A stretch of 18,773 bases of DNA from Planctomycetota bacterium (GTDB taxonomy: Bacteria > Planctomycetota > PUPC01 > DSUN01). The translations under genes and the position numbers were made by a program. The stretch covers positions 1 to 18,773 of the forward strand of contig VGYW01000130.1 in NCBI GenBank assembly GCA_016872875.1. Direction: 5' to 3'. Positions 1 to 5,287 of this stretch are shown here, piece by piece (within the stretch, counting starts at the first letter, position 1; the number at the start of each line of letters is the position of its first letter). A model generated the notes under the pieces. The model saw nothing but the letters and a program-made list of their open reading frames with translations, was not told the DNA's origin and ran no database searches.

Positions 1-747
1 GACATGGGCCTGAACCAGAAGCGCCGCGTCGTCTGGAACGTCCGAAGGGGCAGTTGCCCCCGCCTCGACGCCCAGGGCAACATCTACATCACCGTCCCCA
101 TCCGCCCCCTCGACCGCGACTTCCCGGAGTTCTTCGACGGCAAGCTGGGAAAGGTGCCCGACTACTTCCGCAGGATCGGCGAGGGCCTCTACTGGTACAC
201 CTACATGCAGGCCAGCATCGTCAAGTTCCCGCCCCAGGGCGGCGCCTTCCTATGGCAGGAGACGCCGCGGCAGAAGAACGACCTCGCCGGCCTTCCCGAC
301 GCGGTGAAGGCCAGGCCGACGCTGAAGTTCCACTACTTCCAGGACGGCCACTACCCGCACAAGACCTGCGAGGTCCAGGGCGCCGAGTGGGTCCGCTTCG
401 GCTACTCCCCCTACTCCGAGACCTACGGCGCCGGCACCCCCGTCTGCATGTGCGAGGGCACCGGCTTCGATGTTGACCCCTACGGGCGCGTCTTCTTCCC
501 CAACCTCTGCCAGTTCCGCATCGAGGTGATTGACGCCAACAACAACCCGATCGCCTCCTTCGGCAAGTATGGAAATCAGGATTCCGGCGGCAAGGACGCG
601 AAGGTTCGCAAGCCCGACATCCCGCTCGCCTGGCCCACCTACGTGGCGGCGAGCGACACCCACGCCTACGTCAACGACACCATCGGCATGCGGGTTGTCC
701 GCGTGAGGCTTGGCGCAGAAGCCGAGGAGACCTGCGAGGCCAGGTAG
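1..747 (+). CDS. NHL-repeat / beta-propeller protein, C-terminal part (5' truncated by window)
   Basis: The frame is open to the first base of the window, so the ATG at 4 is probably internal and this is the end of a longer gene. The visible 247 residues look like the last blades of an NHL-type beta-propeller. A blade-like segment runs from RLDAQGNIYITVP, and another from GFDVDPYGRVFFPN through FRIEVIDANNNPIASFGKYG to the closing THAYVNDTIGMRVVRVRL. This sequence-to-strand pattern (DxxGRVFFP, then VxDxNGN, then FGxYGNQDS) is familiar from large NHL proteins of planctomycetes and relatives. No enzyme motif is visible. The role is probably a binding or scaffold propeller, and its location cannot be judged without the N-terminus. 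A composite hairpin repeat follows the stop codon. Confidence 0.7.
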   Translation, partial: DMGLNQKRRVVWNVRRGSCPRLDAQGNIYITVPIRPLDRDFPEFFDGKLGKVPDYFRRIGEGLYWYTYMQASIVKFPPQGGAFLWQETPRQKNDLAGLPDAVKARPTLKFHYFQDGHYPHKTCEVQGAEWVRFGYSPYSETYGAGTPVCMCEGTGFDVDPYGRVFFPNLCQFRIEVIDANNNPIASFGKYGNQDSGGKDAKVRKPDIPLAWPTYVAASDTHAYVNDTIGMRVVRVRLGAEAEETCEAR

Positions 748-767
748 TTCCTATCACGGGAGGCCCA

Positions 768-824
768 GGTTCGTAGTGCGGCCTTCAGGCCGTCTCTTAC
801 GGGCTAAAGCCCGCACTACGAACC
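768..824. repeat. Composite inverted repeat with two inner hairpins
   Basis: A perfect 14-bp inverted repeat (GGTTCGTAGTGCGG at 768-781, complement at 811-824) encloses two smaller hairpins: CGGCC-TTCA-GGCCG at 779-792 and CGGGC-TAAA-GCCCG at 800-813. It fills most of the gap between the propeller gene and the DUF523 gene and ends 10 nt before the DUF523 start codon. It could act as a terminator-like RNA structure, but there is no T-tract. The same hairpin-spacer-hairpin design recurs at 8562-8634, so a dispersed repeat is the better reading. Confidence 0.8.
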
Positions 825-834
825 AGGTGAGGTC

Positions 835-1404
835 ATGAAGAAGACGAAGCTCCGCCTCGGCATCAGCGCCTGCCTCCTCGGGGAGAGGGTCCGCTACGAC
901 GGCGGCCACAAGCTCGACCGCCTCATCGCCGAAGTGTTCGGGCCATTCGTGGAATGGGTGCCCGTGTGCCCCGAGGCCGAGTGCGGCCTCGGCGTCCCGC
1001 GCGAGCCGATGCGCCTCGAAGGCGACCCGGCCAGCCCGCGCCTCATCACCGTCCGCACCCGCCTTGACCACACCGCGCGTATCCTCGCGTGGGCCAGGCA
1101 GCGCGTGGCCGAGCTCGAGCGCGAGTGTCTTTGCGGCTTCATCCTCAAGAGCAAATCGCCCAGTTGCGGCCTGCGCCGCGTCCCGGTCTACCCCGAGCGC
1201 GGCGAGCCCTCCATGGCCGGCATCGGCCTCTTCGCCCGCACCCTCATCGAGCGTCTCCCCCTCCTCCCCATCGAGGACGACCGCCGCCTCCACTACCCTA
1301 GGCTTCGCGAGAAGTTCATTGAGCATGCACTCAGCATCAGTGAGCGAGGGCGCCTGGACTTCCACGCGGCCGCGGTGCGGCTCCGCAAGCGTCTCGGACA
1401 CTGA
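835..1404 (+). CDS. DUF523 family protein
   Basis: A 189-residue protein with the full DUF523 signature: SACLLG at 11-16, RYDGGHK at 20-26, the Cys pair in CPEAECGLGVPREPM at 45-59, and SKSPSCGL at 106-113. The conserved cysteines (C13, C45, C50, C111) suggest metal or Fe-S binding; that is inference, and the biochemical role of the family is not settled. DUF523 proteins are usually about 150 residues or are fused to a DUF1722 (YbgA) domain. Here about 30 extra residues (LREKFIEHALSISERGRLDF) resemble the first part of DUF1722, as if the second domain were cut short. The start is the ATG just after a purine-rich AGGTGAGG. The hairpin repeat at 768-824 lies directly upstream. Confidence 0.88.
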   Translation: MKKTKLRLGISACLLGERVRYDGGHKLDRLIAEVFGPFVEWVPVCPEAECGLGVPREPMRLEGDPASPRLITVRTRLDHTARILAWARQRVAELERECLCGFILKSKSPSCGLRRVPVYPERGEPSMAGIGLFARTLIERLPLLPIEDDRRLHYPRLREKFIEHALSISERGRLDFHAAAVRLRKRLGH

Positions 1405-1433
1405 CACATAGGGCGCCGCTGCGCGCGCTCCTG

Positions 1434-1462
1434 TTGCGGCTCCTCCCGCAGGATGGTATACT
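1434..1462 (+). promoter_or_regulatory. Sigma70-type promoter for the 66-aa protein and perhaps the TIR/HNH genes
   Basis: TTGCGG at 1434-1439 and TATACT at 1457-1462 are separated by 17 nt. Transcription would begin near 1469, ahead of the GGAG at 1482-1485. Because the -10 box overlaps the earliest ATG of the small gene (1453), it argues for a later start codon. No other convincing promoter lies between here and the HNH gene. Confidence 0.55.
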
Positions 1463-1494
1463 ATGTATCGCCGAAGGCAACGGAGATGATGGCA

Positions 1495-1695
1495 ATGAGA
1501 GAACAGAGATTTCCCCCAGGCTGGGACGAAAAACGCGTGCGGGACGTCATCGCGCACTACGAGGATCAGACAGAGTACGAACAGTTCGCCGAGATCGAGG
1601 CCGCGCGCGAAGAGCAGGGTTTCACAATGATGGCCGTCCCGAACGACCTGGTTGCCGAGGTCCGCGCCCTCATCGCCCGCAAACGAAGCGCCTGA
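1495..1695 (+). CDS. Small acidic hypothetical protein (possible antitoxin-like)
   Basis: A 66-residue charged protein beginning MREQRFPPGWDEKRV and ending in VPNDLVAEVRALIARKRSA. The pattern (RFPxGWDExRV, an acidic helix, then VPxxLVxxVRxLIA) resembles a group of small conserved bacterial proteins. Proteins of this size and charge often sit next to toxins, but no defined family is claimed. Four in-frame ATGs exist at 1453, 1486, 1489 and 1495. The first overlaps the -10 box. GGAG at 1482-1485 is ideally placed (9 nt) only for the one at 1495, so that start is used. The TIR-like gene begins 63 nt downstream on the same strand, so this could be a regulator or antitoxin of it. That link is inference. 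Confidence 0.6.
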   Translation: MREQRFPPGWDEKRVRDVIAHYEDQTEYEQFAEIEAAREEQGFTMMAVPNDLVAEVRALIARKRSA

Positions 1696-1758
1696 AGGAT
1701 TCCTTGCGCGGCAAGGGCCTATGGGTGGCAAGTACTGAAGGGGTCAAAAGGACCTACC

Positions 1759-2973
1759 ATGGCATCAAATCTCCCCTTGCTTACCGATCTTGAACGCCGT
1801 CTTCTTGATTCAGTTTACCGACACGCACGGGGCCTAAAGGATGAAGACGTCAGCATAGTGGACGTGGCAAGCGAGCTCAGCATCCCCAAGGGGCAGGTTG
1901 AGCAGGTAGCTCACTCACTTGCAGGCAAGGCTGCACTAAAGTTCAGTAGTAAACAGACGGTTGCGCTGGGCAACCTAGCTGCTCTCCTTCACAGGGCTCC
2001 GCCTGCGCAACAAGAAGCGGCAAAGGGGCCTACAGAGAGTGCCACGGAGAAACCAACACATCACAAGGCGACGGCTAAGCGCGCCGGGGGTGCTTCACAA
2101 GAAGCACAGCGGGATCTGGCGAGGATGGTGTACGTAGTCCACGGCCGCAACACACTTGCGCGGGATGCGATGGATGCATTCCTCAAGAGACTTGGTATCA
2201 CACCGGTTTACTTCGAGAAGGCCATAACCTGGACCGGGCAGGGGAATCCCCACCCGTGCGACGTTATCAAAGCCGCGTTCGACAGAGTTGGCGCCGTACT
2301 CGTTCTTCTATCCGGAGACGATCTCGCCTGCCTAAAGCCGGATTACGTCCGGGGCGATGACCCAGATGACGAGAAGAGCCTCACACCTCAGGCAAGACCG
2401 AACGTCCTGTTTGAGGCCGGATTCGCTTACAGCCTTCACAATGATCGAACGATTCTGGTTCAGGTGGGTAAGCTTAGGGGACTCAGTGACCTTCTCGGTT
2501 TGCATATACCGCGGATGAAGAACACCAAAGCCTTTCGCGAAGACTTGGTTGCTCGCTTGCGTACAGCCCAATGCGATATACGGAAGAAGAAGGGCTGGAA
2601 GACTGCAGGTGACTTCGATGCCGCGGTCAAGCAGGGCACGGAGCCGCTCCGGGGACCGACTCACTGCCACGCCCTTCGCGTTCTGACCGGGAAATGGAAC
2701 CATACATTCGAGACACTGGACCCGCAAGGGCGCAAGACAGGACCTCATCCCCCCGAAGCCGCAGAGATAACCCCCGACGGGGTTTACAGGGGCAACCAGA
2801 CGTTTCAACTCGATATGTTACAGCTTGACGAACGAGCGCGGGTCCTAACGCTTGAGAAGAGGCGGCCTGATGGGCGCTTCTGGTCCCTTGAGGTTCTCAC
2901 CTTGTCAAGGAATGAGTCGACGCTGGAGGGTTTCAACAATGAGGGATGTCGAATGACGTACACGAAGGTGTGA
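1759..2973 (+). CDS. Winged-helix / TIR-like nucleotide-binding domain / beta-rich C-terminal domain protein
   Basis: A 404-residue protein with three parts. Residues 8-75 look like a winged helix-turn-helix (LTDLERRLLDSVY, then VASELSIPKGQVEQVAHSL). Residues 80-120 are a polar linker. Residues 122-275 match the TIR-like nucleotide-binding domain of the PF10137/Cap12 type: MVYVVHGRNTLARDAMDAFL at 123-142, VGAVLVLLSGDDL at 177-189, and RPNVLFEAGFA at 213-223, with Glu219 as the expected catalytic residue. Residues 307-404 are beta-rich with a GxW start (LTGKWNHTFE), possibly a calycin-like ligand-binding barrel. Known domains of this type hydrolyse NAD+ to block phage infection once a sensor domain is triggered; that is family knowledge, not shown here. 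AAAAGGA lies 6 nt before the ATG. GC content is visibly lower than in neighbouring genes, which suggests transfer. It has no signal peptide, so it should be cytoplasmic. Confidence 0.8.
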   Translation: MASNLPLLTDLERRLLDSVYRHARGLKDEDVSIVDVASELSIPKGQVEQVAHSLAGKAALKFSSKQTVALGNLAALLHRAPPAQQEAAKGPTESATEKPTHHKATAKRAGGASQEAQRDLARMVYVVHGRNTLARDAMDAFLKRLGITPVYFEKAITWTGQGNPHPCDVIKAAFDRVGAVLVLLSGDDLACLKPDYVRGDDPDDEKSLTPQARPNVLFEAGFAYSLHNDRTILVQVGKLRGLSDLLGLHIPRMKNTKAFREDLVARLRTAQCDIRKKKGWKTAGDFDAAVKQGTEPLRGPTHCHALRVLTGKWNHTFETLDPQGRKTGPHPPEAAEITPDGVYRGNQTFQLDMLQLDERARVLTLEKRRPDGRFWSLEVLTLSRNESTLEGFNNEGCRMTYTKV

Positions 2974-3085
2974 GGGGGCATAAGGCCTGGCACGTTGCGG
3001 GGAAGCACGTTGGACCAGGGGCAGTCGCTCGTTGCCTGCGTTGCGCTGCCGTCCATGATCACCAATTGGCTCGAGGAAGCACGCC

Positions 3086-3658
3086 ATGCCTGACCGTGAA
3101 GTTGAGACAATGCGGGACCTACTGTACTACCAGTATGCCAAACTGATCGCGCGTCGGGCCTTCGGCCAACCCGACGGGGTGGCGGCGAAGAGCAAGCACT
3201 ACGGCTTCATCAAGAAGACCTTCCGAGAGCTTCGCGACGGGCAGATAAAGTGGTCGGATATTGTCCGCGAGGACTGGCAGCTTGTCGAGGCGGAGCGGCG
3301 GTGCGCCTACTGCGGCGCCAGCAACGACCTGGCCCGAGAACACATCGTGCCGTCTAGCCTCCGGGTGAACGAGCGTTGTGCCACTTGCGACACCATCCAG
3401 GGCATACACAATCAGGTCTGGGCCTGCCGCGCCTGCAACTCGCGGAAGGGCACGATGGGCTTGTACGCCTTCTACCGCACCCTCTTTCCCGCCGACCGGA
3501 AGTTCTACGACCGCATCCCGCCACTCGTGGAGAAGAAGTACCTCAAGACCGTCCACGATTGCCTGGCGTGCCTGGGTTGCCACGACGCTGGGGATGTGGA
3601 CCGGGATGGAGAGTTGACCGTACTGGACATCGACTTCGCGCTGGGTCGCTTCACTTGA
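3086..3658 (+). CDS. HNH endonuclease with C-terminal EF-hand/dockerin-like loop
   Basis: A 190-residue protein. The nuclease core has a first zinc knuckle C73-x2-C76, then AREHIVPSS with His86, a CATC pair (98-101), and N109-QVWACRACNSRKG with C114-x2-C117, Asn118 and Lys121. This matches an HNH (HNN variant) metal-dependent DNA nuclease. After a helical stretch come three more cysteines (C159, C162, C165) and GDVDRDGELTVLDIDFAL. There D170, D172, D174, G175 and D181 fit a canonical 12-residue calcium loop of EF-hand/dockerin type. GAGGAAG at 3073-3079 sits 6 nt before the ATG and supports this start over the Met nine codons later. It follows the TIR-like gene by 112 nt on the same strand; the gap shows no clear signal. 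The role is unknown, with defence against foreign DNA a fair guess. Confidence 0.8.
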   Translation: MPDREVETMRDLLYYQYAKLIARRAFGQPDGVAAKSKHYGFIKKTFRELRDGQIKWSDIVREDWQLVEAERRCAYCGASNDLAREHIVPSSLRVNERCATCDTIQGIHNQVWACRACNSRKGTMGLYAFYRTLFPADRKFYDRIPPLVEKKYLKTVHDCLACLGCHDAGDVDRDGELTVLDIDFALGRFT

Positions 3659-3700
3659 GCTCGTTCCGCGTGCAGGTATGCACGCCCTACCGGATCTCTC

Positions 3701-3916
3701 ATTCCTTTGTCCCCATTCCCTTGTTCCTCGCCTTCAGACTCTGGCAGGGGAATAGGGGCAAGGGAATCAAGAGTCTCACCACGGAGAACACTGAGGACAC
3801 TGAGAAGGCACTGAGAAGAGCAGGGCGATCTTGGGCCTCAGCACCAGGATGGCCCTGGCTTCTCCGTGCGCTCCGTGTCTCCGTGGTGATTCCCCTGTCC
3901 CCCGACCGCGGACGTT
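3701..3916. repeat. Nested inverted-repeat region (ACCACGGAGA-type repeat)
   Basis: This 291-nt gap between convergent genes holds no gene. It contains an imperfect inverted repeat with arms at 3776-3807 and 3859-3889 built on TCACCACGGAGA and CGGAG-type steps. It is enclosed by a weaker outer pair (GGGGCAAGGGAATCA near 3756-3770 against TTCCCCTGTCCCC near 3890-3902). Another related tract, ATTCCTTTGTCCCC, lies near 3701. The repeat lies between two 3' ends and could limit read-through, but it looks like a dispersed element. Confidence 0.75.
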
Positions 3917-3949
3917 GGCAAGGGAGTGAAGAGAAGATGAGCCTGCTTC

Positions 3950-5260
3950 TCACCTTATCAGGCGGGCGTTGGCCCAGTCGAGGTGGTCGCAGATGTCGAA
4001 GTCGGCCCCGAAGTCCACGAGGAGGGTGAGGCGGGTGGCGCCGGTGAGGTCGAGGGAGAGGGGGAGGGGGGCGTCGCGGCCGGTGAGGGCCTTGCGCTCG
4101 AACTTCGGCTTGCCGTCAACGAGGACCGCGATGTCCACGTTGCCCTTGTCGCCGACCTCTTCGTCAATGCCGGCGTCGGCGAGGAAGCGGCGGTATGCGC
4201 CGCCGAGGGCGTAGGTGAGCTCGCAGCGGGAGTGGCAGCCGAGGCCCTTGCGATAGGCCGTCCCGCCCAGGCGCAGCGGGTTGCCATCCACGCTCCGGTC
4301 GCGCCGATAGCCCCACACGATGTCGAAGAAGGGGGTCTCCTTGGCCTCGGCGGGGGTGAGGTCGGAGAGGTAGACGAGGCGGCCGCCGCGGAACTCGATG
4401 GCCAGGAGCCGCGCGAGCGGGAGCGAGAGGAGCGGCCCGAAGGCGGCTTGGAGCTCGACCGCGCCGTCCTTGAGGCCCTTGAGCTGGCCGGAGAGGACGG
4501 AGCCTTCGTCGCCCTGGGCGATGGCGAGGATGCCCTCCGGGGGCTTGGGCGGCGCGCCGGCCTGAGCAGCGAAGGCGATGGCCGAGAGGCGGTCGAACGT
4601 GACCTCCAGGTCGCCCAGGAGCGCGGAGCGGAACTTCACGCCCTTGGCGTCGAGGGACTCCAGCGTGCCCTCGATGGTTTCGTTGTTGCGGAGGAGGAGC
4701 TTGTCGAGCTTCTCGGCCGGCGGGAGGGGCTGGGCGGGCTGTGGGCCGGGGAGCTCGATGCGCGCGATGGCCTGGATGGGGCATTCGGCTGAGCCGAAGG
4801 CCGGGCTGCGGAGGGTGACGGCGCGGCCGCTGCCGCCCTGGATGCTGCCGCGGAGGCAATCGCCGTTTCGGAGGACCAGCGCCGCGTCGGTGGCGCCCGG
4901 GACGGGTTTGCCCTGGCGGAGCTCGAGGGCAAGGAGGTCGGCGCAGGGGATTTTGCGCCGCTCCGCCTTCACGAGGAGCTCGACGGTGGGCGTAGCGTCG
5001 AGTGACACGAGCGTGCCCTCGATGGCTTCGTCGTTGACCGTGAGGGCGCGGACGTTGGGCGCCTGGGCGGCGTGGGCGAGACATGGAACCATGAGACAGA
5101 GAAGAGTCAAGGTAAAATGATTACGGGTAAAATGATAAGAGAAGAGAAGAGAATCAAGAGGGGCATGGGGGGGCCCGAGCCGACCAGGTCGGCCCGTGTC
5201 GTTCTTCCCGGTTCTTGATGCCCGGATGGTTTCTTTTCTTATCATTTTACCCGTAATCAT
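3950..5260 (-). CDS. NPCBM-domain secreted protein with four small beta repeats
   Basis: Up to 436 residues. A hydrophobic export segment (FTLTLLCLMVPCLAHA, residues 49-64) ends in an AHA|AQ signal-peptidase-like site. Then come four related repeats of about 40 residues. Repeats one and three carry NDEAIEGTLVSLDA and NNETIEGTLESLDA; repeats two and four are more diverged (RNGDCLRGSIQGG, then DEGSVLSGQLKGLKDGAVEL). The C-terminal 135 residues are an NPCBM carbohydrate-binding module (LSDLTPAEAKETPFFDIVWG, GLGCHSRCELTYALGG, DICDHLDWANARLIR). The likely role is extracytoplasmic sugar or wall binding. The start is uncertain: the ATG at 5260 lies in a repeat arm with a weak AGG 4 nt away, and the first 50 residues are repeat-derived. 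TTG at 5110 or ATG at 5092 are alternatives. It is the third gene of the propeller-protease cluster, 27 nt after the protease. Confidence 0.82.
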   Translation of the reverse strand: MITGKMIRKETIRASRTGKNDTGRPGRLGPPHAPLDSLLFSYHFTRNHFTLTLLCLMVPCLAHAAQAPNVRALTVNDEAIEGTLVSLDATPTVELLVKAERRKIPCADLLALELRQGKPVPGATDAALVLRNGDCLRGSIQGGSGRAVTLRSPAFGSAECPIQAIARIELPGPQPAQPLPPAEKLDKLLLRNNETIEGTLESLDAKGVKFRSALLGDLEVTFDRLSAIAFAAQAGAPPKPPEGILAIAQGDEGSVLSGQLKGLKDGAVELQAAFGPLLSLPLARLLAIEFRGGRLVYLSDLTPAEAKETPFFDIVWGYRRDRSVDGNPLRLGGTAYRKGLGCHSRCELTYALGGAYRRFLADAGIDEEVGDKGNVDIAVLVDGKPKFERKALTGRDAPLPLSLDLTGATRLTLLVDFGADFDICDHLDWANARLIR

Positions 5261-5266
5261 TTTACC
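5111..5266. repeat. Perfect 29-bp inverted repeat around a 98-nt centre
   Basis: Arms at 5111-5139 and 5238-5266 are exact reverse complements of each other. Each arm holds two copies of ATCATTTTACC. Outside the arms the match continues weakly. In the centre lies a near-palindrome GCCGACC-A-GGTCGGC. The low-GC arms stand out in this high-GC region. The element covers the proposed start of the NPCBM gene and resembles a small non-autonomous mobile element or dispersed planctomycete repeat. No transposase is present. Confidence 0.85.
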
Positions 5267-5287
5267 TGTTGCTCTTCCCTTCTTCTC

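Noticed and set aside
754..1731. A 325-codon minus-strand open frame across DUF523 and the small gene
   Set aside because: It crosses an intergenic repeat and a promoter, and the plus-strand DUF523 motifs are decisive.
2974..3085. The gap between the TIR-like and HNH genes as a possible small gene or regulatory RNA
   Set aside because: I see no ribosome site with a plausible frame, no strong hairpin and no promoter boxes; only the HNH ribosome site at its end is supported.
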